From the NCBI GenBank assembly GCA_038227745.1, contig JBBRPS010000469.1, positions 1-8,290 on the forward strand: a stretch of 8,290 nt of DNA, read 5' to 3'. The notes under the pieces are model-generated. The model made no database searches and was not told the origin of the DNA. It saw only the letters and a program-made list of their open reading frames with translations. The stretch is from DASPXY01 sp038227745. GTDB taxonomy: Bacteria > Planctomycetota > Planctomycetia > Gemmatales > Gemmataceae. This document shows positions 1 to 5,900 of the stretch, piece by piece. The position numbers and the translations under genes were made by a program. Every line of letters begins with the position of its first letter. The stretch's first letter is position 1.

Positions 1-942
1 CTGCTCCGCCGGCCAATCGCCGCGGCTCAGCGCCACGATCGCCCGCGCCGCCGACGCCGCCATGTCGTCGCGCGACTGCAAATCCACGCCCGCGGCATGC
101 GGCGTCAGCACCACGTTCTCCAGCTCGAAGAGCGCCCCCGGCCGCGGCGGTTCCTCCTCGAACACGTCCAGCGCCGCCCCCGCGATCTTGCGGCTCCGCA
201 GCGCTTCCAGCAGGTCCGCCTCGCACACCAGTCCGCCGCGAGCCGTGTTCACCAGGACGGCGCCCGGCTTCATCAGCGCCAGCGTCTTGCGGTTGATGAG
301 ATACTTCGACTCCTCGGTCAGCGGCACGTGCAGCGAGACGTAATCGGACTCGGCAAGTAGCTTTTCCAGCGGGACGAAAGTGACGTTGTACTGCTTCGCG
401 AAGGCGTGATCGGGGTACGGCTCGTAGGCCAGCAAGGGCATCTTGAACGCCGCGCCGCGGATGGCCACCGCCTTGCCGATGCGGCCCAGGCCGACGATGC
501 CGAGCGTGCGCCCGCGCAGGGGCTGGTTCGAGCGGCGCGGCCAGCGGCCGGCGCGCGTGCCGGCGTGCTGGTTGATGAGGTCCTTGGCCGTCGCCAGGAT
601 CAGGGCGAAGGTGTGCTCGGCGACCGAGTCCTGGTTCGTGCCCGGCGCGATCGCCACCGCGACGCCGCGCTCGGTCGCCGCCTTCATGTCCACCGCGTCA
701 TAGCCGACGCCCGCCCGTGCGATGACGCGCAGCTGCGGATGGGCGTCGAGGACGCGGCGCGTGTACGGCTCGGAGCCGGCGAGCGCGGCCGGGATGTCCT
801 TGAGGGTCAGGAGCAGTTCGTCCTCGGTGAGCTGGCGGACGTGTGCGGGGTAGACGGGCTCGAAGCCGGCCTGGCGGAGGGTGTCCAGGTACAGGCCCTC
901 GATCCCGGCGAGCGTCGCCGGGGCGATCAAGACTTTCGGCAT
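1..942 (-). CDS. D-2-hydroxyacid dehydrogenase, phosphoglycerate dehydrogenase family (3' end outside window)
   Basis: Reading leftward from ATG at 942 gives 314 uninterrupted codons to the window edge, so the stop codon lies outside. An AAGGA ribosome binding site (plus-strand 954-958) supports the start. The protein looks like an NAD-dependent D-2-hydroxyacid dehydrogenase. It has an N-terminal substrate-binding half with RAGVGYDAVD near residues 76-85 and a Rossmann motif GLGRIG at 151-156. The catalytic triad of the family is in place: Arg235 in NTARGG, Glu264 in DVFEEEP and His282 in TPHAAG. Homologues of about 315-330 residues suggest that only a few residues are missing. The fold fits 3-phosphoglycerate dehydrogenase (first step of serine synthesis), but glyoxylate/hydroxypyruvate reductase or another hydroxyacid dehydrogenase cannot be excluded. 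No C-terminal ACT domain is visible, and the long SerA form would need much more sequence. It starts 80 bases after pxpC and could be co-transcribed with it. Confidence 0.9.
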   Translation of the reverse strand, partial: MPKVLIAPATLAGIEGLYLDTLRQAGFEPVYPAHVRQLTEDELLLTLKDIPAALAGSEPYTRRVLDAHPQLRVIARAGVGYDAVDMKAATERGVAVAIAPGTNQDSVAEHTFALILATAKDLINQHAGTRAGRWPRRSNQPLRGRTLGIVGLGRIGKAVAIRGAAFKMPLLAYEPYPDHAFAKQYNVTFVPLEKLLAESDYVSLHVPLTEESKYLINRKTLALMKPGAVLVNTARGGLVCEADLLEALRSRKIAGAALDVFEEEPPRPGALFELENVVLTPHAAGVDLQSRDDMAASAARAIVALSRGDWPAEQ

Positions 943-1022
943 GGGTGTGGTCGTCCTTCGGTGTGTTGGGTCAGGCGGCGAACACTCCCAATCTACACGG
1001 AAGGCACGCGACGGACCACCGC

Positions 1023-1982
1023 TCAGGAGCCGAGTGAGGCCCGCAACCGCGTCACCCAGGCGGCGACCTCCGCCTGCTTTTCGCGGTAGAGGCGTTCCGC
1101 CTCGTCAAGGCTAACCTCGATGAAATAGAGTCCCGCACCCGGGCGGAGCTGTCCCACCACGTCGAGGTCGGCGCTGATGACCTGGGCGACCTTGGGGTAG
1201 CCGCCGATGGTCTGGCCATCCACGCCGAGGACGATGCACTGGCCGTCGCGCGTCACCTGTACCGCCCCCGGGCAAACCGGTTCGGACACCAGCTCGCGGT
1301 CCAGGAGCGGGACGGGTTGGCCTTCCAACCGCAGCCCCATGCGATTGCTCGACTGGCTCACCTTGAACACCGGCGGGAGAACCCAGCCGTCGTGCAAGGC
1401 CAAGAACGGCACATAGCGGGGACACCAGTCATATTGCGGACCAGGCAGGACGCGGAGCATTTCAAAGGGCCCGGGAGACCACCACTCCATCCTGCGCTGC
1501 CGCCCGCGCGCCGGTGGGAGAAGGCAGAACCGAGAGCGGATCGTGCCCGGGGCGCAAGGGAGGCGATCCCCAACCTGGACCGGGCCAAGGCTGGAGCGGC
1601 TGCCAAGGACAACGGGCGTCTGCAGGCCGCCCCGCACACAGAGGTAGCCGCGCATCCCCTCGTGCGTCCCTCTGACATGGAGTACCTCGCCTTCGTGGAG
1701 CGTGAAGGTCTTCCCGACGGTCAAGTCCCGGGGCGTGCCGGTCAGCTCGAAGGGCGCCCCGTACACGACGCACGCCAGGTCGCACTCCGCCTGGAGCATC
1801 GGCCCGATGAGGCTGAATTCGAGGGCGGCGGCGTCGGGCGGGTTGCCGACCAGGGCGTTGCCCAGCGCCAGCGAGGTGCGGTCCGCGGCGCCGCCGACCG
1901 GCACGCCGAGGCTGCGGCAGTGCGGCCGGCCGAAGTCCACCACGAGCGTGTACAGGCCGGGATCAACGACGCGCAGGCTCAT
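1023..1982 (-). CDS. pxpC: 5-oxoprolinase subunit C (biotin-dependent carboxyltransferase / KipA family)
   Basis: This 319-residue protein should act with PxpA and PxpB in the ATP-dependent cleavage of 5-oxoproline (pyroglutamate) to glutamate in the cytoplasm. Family signatures are clear. The N-terminus has DFGRPHCRSLGVPVGGAAD (16-34), followed by GNALVGN (41-47), RGYLCVRGGLQTPVVLGSRS (111-130), SNRMGLRLEG (212-221) and the C-terminal GVDGQTIGGYPKVAQVISAD (253-272). The ATG at 1982 is chosen because it overlaps the pxpA stop in an ATGA arrangement and places the typical start motif at residue 8; the open frame upstream is a shadow of pxpA. After GSRSS (127-131) the sequence goes almost directly to VGDRLP, so the Gly-rich loop usually found there appears shortened. 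The partner subunit B is not encoded next to it. Confidence 0.9.
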   Translation of the reverse strand: MSLRVVDPGLYTLVVDFGRPHCRSLGVPVGGAADRTSLALGNALVGNPPDAAALEFSLIGPMLQAECDLACVVYGAPFELTGTPRDLTVGKTFTLHEGEVLHVRGTHEGMRGYLCVRGGLQTPVVLGSRSSLGPVQVGDRLPCAPGTIRSRFCLLPPARGRQRRMEWWSPGPFEMLRVLPGPQYDWCPRYVPFLALHDGWVLPPVFKVSQSSNRMGLRLEGQPVPLLDRELVSEPVCPGAVQVTRDGQCIVLGVDGQTIGGYPKVAQVISADLDVVGQLRPGAGLYFIEVSLDEAERLYREKQAEVAAWVTRLRASLGS

Positions 1983-2674
1983 GAGAAGGCTTGAATCCTG
2001 ATGCCCTGGCGCAGCAGCGCGGCGCGCAGCTCGCGCACGAACGCCAGCGCTTGCGGGTTGTCGCCGTGGACGCAGACCGTACGCACGCCGCGCTCGCGCA
2101 CCAGCCATTCGACCTGACGCACCGCGTCGGCGGGATCCTCGACGAAGGCGTCGGGGCGGGAGCGCGGCACCAGTGAGCCGTCGGGCAGGTAACGGCGGTC
2201 GGCGAAGCCCTCCGCGACGAACTCGCAACGGCCGGCACTGAGCGCCTGGAGGCGCGACCCGGGCAGGCCGAGCAGCGGCAGGCTGAACAGTTCCGCGGCG
2301 GCGACCACTGGGCGGGCGTAAGCGTCGTCGCGGCACGCCATGTTGTACAGGGCGCCGTGCGGCTTGAGGTGGGAGAGAGGCCGGCCCACGGCGCGGGCCA
2401 GACCGGCCAGGGCGCCGACCTGGTAGACACACTCCTCGAAGACCTGCTGTTCCGTGCGCGCCAACTCGCGGCGGCCGAAGTGCTCGCGGTCGGCGAAGCC
2501 GGGGTGGGCGCCGGCGTGGACGCCGTGCCGCGCTGCCGCGCCGAGGGTGGCGTGGGCCGTGGACGGGTCGCCCGCATGGCCGCCGCAGGCGACGTTCGCG
2601 GACGCGATCAGCCCCAGCAGCTCCTCGTCGAAGGGGCAGCCCTCGCCCAGGTCGCAGTTCAGGTCGATGTCCAT
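1979..2674 (-). CDS. pxpA: 5-oxoprolinase subunit A (LamB/YcsF family)
   Basis: This 231-residue protein is the LamB/YcsF-family subunit of the prokaryotic ATP-dependent 5-oxoprolinase, acting on 5-oxoproline that forms spontaneously from glutamine and glutathione breakdown. The start MDIDLNCDLGEG (1-12) is the family hallmark. It is followed by SANVACGGHAGDP (25-37), GAHPGFADREHFGRR (55-69), LKPHGALYNMACRDD (103-117) and a C-terminal VCVHGDNP (200-207). It is slightly shorter than the usual 245-255 residues. The ATG at 2674 is chosen because the signature begins at residue 2; the open frame to 2782 adds residues unlike the family. No strong Shine-Dalgarno sequence precedes it. Its stop overlaps the pxpC start by four bases, which implies translational coupling. 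The usual central gene pxpB (KipI-like) is absent between them. Confidence 0.92.
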   Translation of the reverse strand: MDIDLNCDLGEGCPFDEELLGLIASANVACGGHAGDPSTAHATLGAAARHGVHAGAHPGFADREHFGRRELARTEQQVFEECVYQVGALAGLARAVGRPLSHLKPHGALYNMACRDDAYARPVVAAAELFSLPLLGLPGSRLQALSAGRCEFVAEGFADRRYLPDGSLVPRSRPDAFVEDPADAVRQVEWLVRERGVRTVCVHGDNPQALAFVRELRAALLRQGIRIQAFS

Positions 2675-2766
2675 GAGGCGCGTCGCGCGGGTTCGGGGTC
2701 GGCGGACCGGAAGTTCTCCAGTCCTTTTACGCCGCCCCCGCAGCCCGGGCAACCCACCGTGAGGCA

Positions 2767-2792
2767 GGCCCACCCGTTGCAACGGGTGGGCC
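2767..2792. repeat. Perfect 26-bp GC-rich palindrome downstream of the lipoprotein gene
   Basis: The sequence is self-complementary over 13 bases on each side of a TTGCAA centre, with arms of the type GGCCCACCCG. It begins nine bases beyond the stop of the minus-strand lipoprotein gene and 93 bases before the pxpA start. In that position it could act as a transcription terminator or RNA 3'-end stabiliser, but no T-tract follows on either strand. A repetitive-palindrome (REP-like) identity is also possible, because the GCCCACC core recurs in the repeat at 4622-4677. Confidence 0.7.
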
Positions 2793-2800
2793 GCCCGCGC

Positions 2801-3022
2801 TCACGGCCCGATGCCGCCGTGAACGCGCTGATAGGTCATGTGCGACGGCTGGTCGTTCATCCAGAAGCGGCGCCACTCATCGTGAATCTGGCGCAGGTCT
2901 TCCGACTGGAAGAGCAGCTGCTCCATGCGCACGTTCGGGTCGCTCGAATACTGGTTGACGAAGCAGCCCACGCTGGCGGTCATCAGGCTCACCACCGCCC
3001 CCAGGAACAATAAACGGCGCAT
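2801..3022 (-). CDS. Small putative lipoprotein of unknown function
   Basis: A 73-residue protein with an N-terminal signal: MRR, a hydrophobic stretch (residues 4-17), then SVGC with Cys20 as a plausible lipidation site for signal peptidase II. The mature part of about 53 residues is polar and aromatic-rich, with DPNVRMEQLL, EWRRFWMNDQPSHMTYQRVHGG and a glycine-rich end. It shows no known domain. The ATG at 3022 has a good GGGAGG ribosome binding site six bases away; a nearby upstream ATG is out of frame. The overall form (short lipoprotein ending in an RVHGG-type motif) resembles small conserved planctomycete proteins, recalled rather than searched. It lies alone between the HU terminator and a palindrome, so it is probably its own transcription unit. 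The -3 position of the lipobox is Ser, which is less usual, so lipidation is likely but not certain. Confidence 0.75.
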   Translation of the reverse strand: MRRLLFLGAVVSLMTASVGCFVNQYSSDPNVRMEQLLFQSEDLRQIHDEWRRFWMNDQPSHMTYQRVHGGIGP

Positions 3023-3117
3023 GCCATGCCTCCCTGCCGCGTCGGCGCCCGGGGGTGCGGCCTCCGCCCCCGAACGGGACGGCGAACTCCACGCCACCGA
3101 GCTTGCGGGCCATGCGG

Positions 3118-3123
3118 ATAATA
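3118..3123 (-). promoter_or_regulatory. Possible -10 element for the lipoprotein gene
   Basis: Read on the minus strand this is TATTAT, five of six matches to a sigma70 -10 box, in an AT-richer patch about 96 bases before the lipoprotein start and after the HU terminator. No convincing -35 hexamer is found at normal spacing, so the call is weak. Confidence 0.3.
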
Positions 3124-3199
3124 TCGGTGGAAGCGATTTCTCTCTTGAAGAAAACTTTGCTGCCCCTCACGGGCACCTGGACCGTGCCGGGGAAAGAAG

Positions 3200-3224
3200 A
3201 ACACCCAGGGGTCGCCTGGGTGTT
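3200..3224 (-). terminator. Intrinsic terminator of the HU gene
   Basis: A perfect 10-bp stem (AACACCCAGG paired with CCTGGGTGTT) encloses a 5-base loop. On the minus strand it is followed by a pyrimidine-rich, T-containing run (CTTCTTTCC). It lies 42 bases beyond the HU stop codon, which is the expected place and orientation for a factor-independent terminator of that gene. Confidence 0.8.
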
Positions 3225-3266
3225 AGGACAGCTGCAGTCTGAGGTTGGGGCGACGGCGGCCGGGGC

Positions 3267-3662
3267 TCAGGAGCCCTTGCGCGTGCGGACCGGCTTGGTC
3301 TTGACCGCGGCGCCGCCGCGATCGTCCGCGCCGTTCGTGTCCTCCAGGCCGCCCCGATCAGTCGAAGCCCCGTCGGACATCAACTCCATCTGGCGGACGC
3401 GTTCTTCCATTTCCTTGCCGGGTTTGAAGGTCACCACGTTCTTCGGCTCGACGTCCACCTTCTCACCGGTGCGCGGGTTACGCGCCTTGCGCGCCTTGCG
3501 CCGCTTGACCTCGAACACGCCGAAGTTCCGCAGTTCGATGCGCTTCTCCCGGAGCAGCGTGTCCACGATCGCCTTGAAGGTTTTCTGAACGATCTCCTTG
3601 GTCTTGAGCTGCGTCAGCCCAAGCTCCTCCGAGATCTGTTTCACGATTTCTTTCTTCGTCAC
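3267..3662 (-). CDS. HU/IHF-family DNA-binding protein with C-terminal tail
   Basis: Residues 1-94 are a complete HU/IHF domain: helical dimerisation part (TKKEIVKQISEELGLT onward), the beta strand IELRNFGVFEVK (42-53), and the DNA-binding arm with RNPRTGEKV (61-69), where Pro63 is the residue that intercalates into bent DNA. VTFKPGKEMEERV (77-89) closes the domain. HU proteins bind and bend DNA as dimers and compact the nucleoid. Here about 37 extra residues follow, first acidic and Gly-rich, then basic (KTKPVRTRKGS). The total of 131 residues exceeds the usual 90-100. The start is GTG at 3662, supported by AAGGAG (plus-strand 3672-3677) nine bases away. The gene has its own promoter and terminator, and so is monocistronic. 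HU and IHF subunits cannot be told apart from sequence alone here. Confidence 0.93.
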   Translation of the reverse strand: MTKKEIVKQISEELGLTQLKTKEIVQKTFKAIVDTLLREKRIELRNFGVFEVKRRKARKARNPRTGEKVDVEPKNVVTFKPGKEMEERVRQMELMSDGASTDRGGLEDTNGADDRGGAAVKTKPVRTRKGS

Positions 3663-3719
3663 CTGTGAGTTCTCCTTGCCGAACGTACCGGGCAGCCGGT
3701 ATACCGAATGGTGTTTTTA

Positions 3720-3748
3720 AGTGTAAAAGCCACATAGGGTAATGTCAA
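3720..3748 (-). promoter_or_regulatory. Sigma70-type promoter of the HU gene
   Basis: On the minus strand a perfect -35 box TTGACA (plus 3743-3748) is followed by a 17-base spacer and TACACT (plus 3720-3725), a four-of-six -10 box. Transcription should begin near 3713, giving a leader of about 50 bases before the GTG start. The site lies in a local AT-rich patch that stands out from the GC-rich surroundings. Confidence 0.75.
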
Positions 3749-3784
3749 GCGAAAAGCCGCCGACTCAGGCAATCTTCCTCCGCG

Positions 3785-3816
3785 GGCCTCCCGCCACCCC
3801 TGGGGGCCGGGAGGCC
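3785..3816. repeat. GC-rich hairpin in the divergent intergenic region
   Basis: GGCCTCCCG at 3785-3793 pairs perfectly with CGGGAGGCC at 3808-3816; the loop can itself pair as CCCC with GGGG. It lies upstream of the HU promoter and about 200 bases before the zinc-ribbon gene. Its role is unknown; an insulator or terminator between divergent units is possible. The rest of 3750-4018 shows no gene. Confidence 0.45.
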
Positions 3817-3863
3817 ACGGGCCGGTGTCCGGCGGGAGGCGGTTCAGGTCGGTGGGAATCCGC

Positions 3864-3893
3864 TTGCCTCGACCGGATCCGCCCGCATACGAT
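3864..3893 (+). promoter_or_regulatory. Weak candidate promoter for the zinc-ribbon gene
   Basis: TTGCCT (3864-3869) and TACGAT (3888-3893) are each four of six matches to the sigma70 boxes, with an 18-base spacer. They would give a leader of roughly 120 bases before the ATG at 4019. In GC-rich DNA such matches occur by chance, so this is only a candidate. Confidence 0.25.
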
Positions 3894-4018
3894 GATGCCA
3901 TCGTTCTCACGGATTCGCCAGGCTTTCGAGCAGACTCAGCGGAAGTGCATCTCCCTCGGGCGGATGCGTGCAGACTGCCGAGCGGACCCGCACACGACCC
4001 CGAGGGGAAGAGACCGCC

Positions 4019-4582
4019 ATGACGCTCACGATTTCCTGTCCCGGTTGCAACTCGCCGCTGCAGGTCCGCGAAGAGTATGCCGGCCAACAACTGAAGTGTC
4101 CCCGGTGCGCCGCCGTGGTCAGCGTCCCGGCGGCGGAAGGCGGGCAGGCTGACGCGGCCCCCGTTGTCCTGCCGGTCGAGGCGGAGCGGGTGGAAGAGAT
4201 CCGCCCCGTGCCGCGCGCCGTCTCCCGCCAGGCCGCCCCCGACACCGCCATCGGGGAGGGCCGTCCCGCGGCCCGCCCGCGCGCCCCGCGCGATGCGGAG
4301 GATGAAGCGCCGCGCCCCGGCCGGCGCGGCCGGGACTATCACCCCTGCCCGCGCTGTGGCAGTGGCGGGGCAACGCGCGTCACCTGGACGCCCTGGGGCA
4401 GTTTCTACGGCCCGGCCCTGCTTACGCACGTTCGCTGTCCGAAATGTGGCTACGCTTACAACGGCCGCACCGGCAGGTCGAACACCGTCGCCGCCGTCTT
4501 CTTCGTGCTGGTCCCGCTCATCCTGATCCTGGCGATTCTCTTCGGCCTGCTGGTCGCCCTGGGCGTCCTGCGCTTGCGCTAG
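4019..4582 (+). CDS. Double zinc-ribbon, single-pass membrane protein of unknown function
   Basis: The 187-residue protein begins with a zinc ribbon, CPGC at 7-10 and CPRC at 27-30, typical of the short MJ0042-like ribbons seen at the start of many planctomycete proteins. A Pro/Ala/Arg-rich linker (about 38-106) follows. A second four-cysteine site comes next: CPRC at 110-113 and CPKC at 140-143. Residues about 156-182 form one strong hydrophobic helix (VAAVFFVLVPLILILAILFG), and the protein ends with a short Arg tail. The ribbons would most likely face the cytoplasm, with the C-terminal helix as an anchor. The ATG at 4019 has a purine-rich ribosome binding site (GAGGGGAAG, 4002-4010) eight bases upstream; the frame to 3968 is open but lacks that support. 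It is the only clear plus-strand gene here and diverges from the HU gene. No enzymatic domain is seen. Confidence 0.8.
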   Translation: MTLTISCPGCNSPLQVREEYAGQQLKCPRCAAVVSVPAAEGGQADAAPVVLPVEAERVEEIRPVPRAVSRQAAPDTAIGEGRPAARPRAPRDAEDEAPRPGRRGRDYHPCPRCGSGGATRVTWTPWGSFYGPALLTHVRCPKCGYAYNGRTGRSNTVAAVFFVLVPLILILAILFGLLVALGVLRLR

Positions 4583-4621
4583 CTGACCGTTTGACAAGTC
4601 TGCTGCCAGTGGCGTGGCGCC

Positions 4622-4677
4622 GTAGGGAGGGCGACGGCCCACCGCTTCCGTGAACTGGTGGGCAGTGCCCACCCTAC
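4622..4677. repeat. Intergenic repeat with three GCCCACC / GGTGGGC arms
   Basis: GTAGGG at 4622-4627 can pair with CCCTAC at 4672-4677. Inside, GCCCACC at 4637-4643 and again at 4667-4673 compete for one GGTGGGC at 4657-4663; the second pairing has a three-base loop. The design, two alternative hairpins within an outer pair, looks like a dispersed palindromic repeat and not a terminator, since no T-tract follows. It starts 40 bases after the zinc-ribbon gene. Confidence 0.6.
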
Positions 4678-4733
4678 CGCGCTGGCGGCGAACTTCTGAA
4701 ACGATCAGCTAGTGCGGGAAGCAGGCACCTCCT

Positions 4734-4765
4734 GGCGAACGGCCGGCGTCAGCCGGCCGTTCGCC
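4734..4765. repeat. Perfect 14-bp inverted repeat with 4-base loop
   Basis: The left arm GGCGAACGGCCGGC (4734-4747) and right arm GCCGGCCGTTCGCC (4752-4765) are exactly complementary around the loop GTCA. No run of T follows on either strand, so a REP-like repeat is more likely than a classical terminator. It lies in the non-coding stretch between the zinc-ribbon gene and the coding remnant at 4842. Confidence 0.75.
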
Positions 4766-4841
4766 TCGCCCCGGCGGCAGCGCTTCGCCCGCTTTCCCTC
4801 CGCGCCGGACCTGTTATGCTGAGTAGAGCGCCGCACCCCGA

Positions 4842-4997
4842 CTGCGCTACTTCCGGCCGGGGCACTGGAGCGCGGCCTTCTACACCTACAGCCACGAAAA
4901 GTACGAGCCCTGCCTGCTGGTTTCCGGTGCGGACGACAGCACACCCGAAGAGGGGTTCGACGTGGGCGCGATTTACCTGACGGGCGAGGACCCCTGA
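4842..4997 (+). pseudogene. Possible 3' coding remnant, unknown protein
   Basis: This plus-strand frame reads as a natural-looking 51-residue protein tail: LRYFRPGHWSAAFYTYSHEK, then YEPCLLVSG, then TPEEGFDVGAIYLTGEDP and a TGA stop. The frame is closed by TAG at 4824-4826 and there is no ATG or GTG between that stop and the first protein-like residues, so no normal start exists. An ATG at 4815 opens a different frame whose product is not protein-like. The best explanation is the 3' end of a decayed gene, or a short gene whose start was lost by a frameshift. A CTG-initiated small protein is an alternative. The family is not recognised with certainty. The codon pattern and aromatic content are unlike random GC-rich shadow frames. 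Confidence 0.4.
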
Positions 4998-5081
4998 GCG
5001 CCCGCCAATGTCCGCGTCCCTCTCCCGGCCCTCACCGTACACCAGGGTCCCCCCACCGACTGCTTGTCAGCTGTTGACCGC
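4998..5081. other. Short intergenic gap, nothing recognised
   Basis: Between the coding remnant and the stop of the toxin gene there is no convincing gene, hairpin or promoter on either strand. Confidence 0.4.
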
Positions 5082-5522
5082 TCACGCGGTGTCGGGGTTG
5101 ATCCAGTCCCGCGACAGAAAGTGCGGGTCGAGCCGGTCGAAATCCTTATCCGTGGTGAGCAGACGAGCGCCAGTCACCGAGGCCGTGGCGGCGATCCAGA
5201 TGTCGTTCTTACCGAGCGGCTGCCCGGTCCGTTGGCCGTGGGCGTCAATCACGGCGTAGGCCCGGATGATCTCGGGATCGTCGATCGATACGGGCTTCAA
5301 GTACCCGAGGTAGAACTCCATCTGGTCAATCTTGTCCGCCTTCCAATTGAACTGGAGCGCCAGCGACCGGAGTTCTCCGGCGGTGACCACGGAAATGATC
5401 GGGCGCGGGTCGATCAGAAGGGGCTGATAGGTCGCGCGGACGCGCGCCCAGACTTCATCCCCGCGGACAAGATGTACGAGGACGTTCGTGTCCAGGAGGT
5501 AGAGAGGCGGTAGCTCTGACAC
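5082..5522 (-). CDS. vapC: VapC-family PIN-domain ribonuclease toxin
   Basis: The 146-residue protein has the PIN fold order and its acidic metal-binding residues: Asp11 in LLDTNVLVHLVRG, Glu50 in SVVTAGELRS, Asp107 in GKNDIWIAA and Asp125 in LLTTDKDF. PIN toxins of type II toxin-antitoxin modules are magnesium-dependent ribonucleases that cut tRNA or rRNA and arrest growth when the antitoxin is lost. Length is typical (130-150). The start is GTG at 5522, whose G is shared with the last base of the upstream antitoxin stop (TAGTG), so the toxin is translated by coupling and has no independent ribosome binding site. All four acidic residues are present, so the toxin should be active. Which RNA it cuts cannot be read from the sequence. 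Confidence 0.88.
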   Translation of the reverse strand: MSELPPLYLLDTNVLVHLVRGDEVWARVRATYQPLLIDPRPIISVVTAGELRSLALQFNWKADKIDQMEFYLGYLKPVSIDDPEIIRAYAVIDAHGQRTGQPLGKNDIWIAATASVTGARLLTTDKDFDRLDPHFLSRDWINPDTA

Positions 5523-5860
5523 TACGATATCCTATCGAGGGCATCCCGAATTTCGGCGTCCGTCTCGGTGCCGGGCCACTTCCCCTCCACAACGTCGAGG
5601 ACAGTCTGGCCAGCCGGGATGTCACGCGGAGGAGGAGACGCGCCAAGGATGCGCTCGCGTGCGGCCCGCACCTCCTCTGCCCCTCGGCGCGTGAGCCATT
5701 CAAGGCCCTGGCTGAGCATGTCGGGGGGCTCGGTGTCACCGCTCGCCGCCTTTTCGGCCAGGAGGCGGAGGTACGTCTCCAGGGTCTGCCCGCGCCGGCT
5801 GGCTTGCAGCCGGAGTTGCCGTTCGGTCTCCGGGGTCAGTTGGACAGTTACCGTCGTCAT
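5522..5860 (-). CDS. vapB: VapB-type antitoxin, ribbon-helix-helix N-terminus
   Basis: The 112-residue protein begins with TTVTVQLTPETERQLRLQAS, a beta strand and helix typical of CopG/ribbon-helix-helix DNA-binding antitoxins, followed by a second helix (TLETYLRLLAEKA, 26-38). The C-terminal two thirds, rich in charge and proline, would wrap the toxin: GLEWLTRRGAEEVRAARERI and a tail ending GTETDAEIRDALDRIS. The ATG at 5860 is chosen for its GGAG ribosome binding site (plus 5867-5870) six bases upstream; the open frame to 5899 has no such support. It precedes vapC with a one-base overlap. RHH antitoxins usually repress their own promoter, which must lie in the short gap before the MITE-like element or inside that element. 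The N-terminal fold call is from pattern only. Confidence 0.82.
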   Translation of the reverse strand: MTTVTVQLTPETERQLRLQASRRGQTLETYLRLLAEKAASGDTEPPDMLSQGLEWLTRRGAEEVRAARERILGASPPPRDIPAGQTVLDVVEGKWPGTETDAEIRDALDRIS

Positions 5861-5900
5861 GCTTTTCTCCACGGGGCTAACTCTGCACCCTGACCTCAAT

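Noticed and set aside
406..1089. Plus-strand open frame of 227 residues opposite the dehydrogenase
   Set aside because: It lies antisense to a gene with a full catalytic triad and has no recognisable motif.
1983..2432. Extension of the pxpC frame upstream to 2432
   Set aside because: The extra 150 residues are Arg/Pro/Ala-rich shadow of pxpA; the family start motif begins right after the ATG at 1982.
2877..3176. Minus-strand open frame starting MPVRGSKVFFKREIASTDII
   Set aside because: The first 35 or so residues look protein-like, but the rest is Gly/Arg-rich and overlaps the lipoprotein gene in another frame. A small lost gene cannot be ruled out, but there is no supporting stop or start.
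4591..4596. TTGACA box after the zinc-ribbon gene
   Set aside because: No -10 box is found at normal spacing and no gene starts downstream on the plus strand with a proper start.
3659..4672. Long minus-strand open frame across the intergenic region and the zinc-ribbon gene
   Set aside because: Its translation is low-complexity and unlike a protein, while the opposite strand carries clear cysteine ribbons and a membrane helix with a good start. It is a shadow frame.
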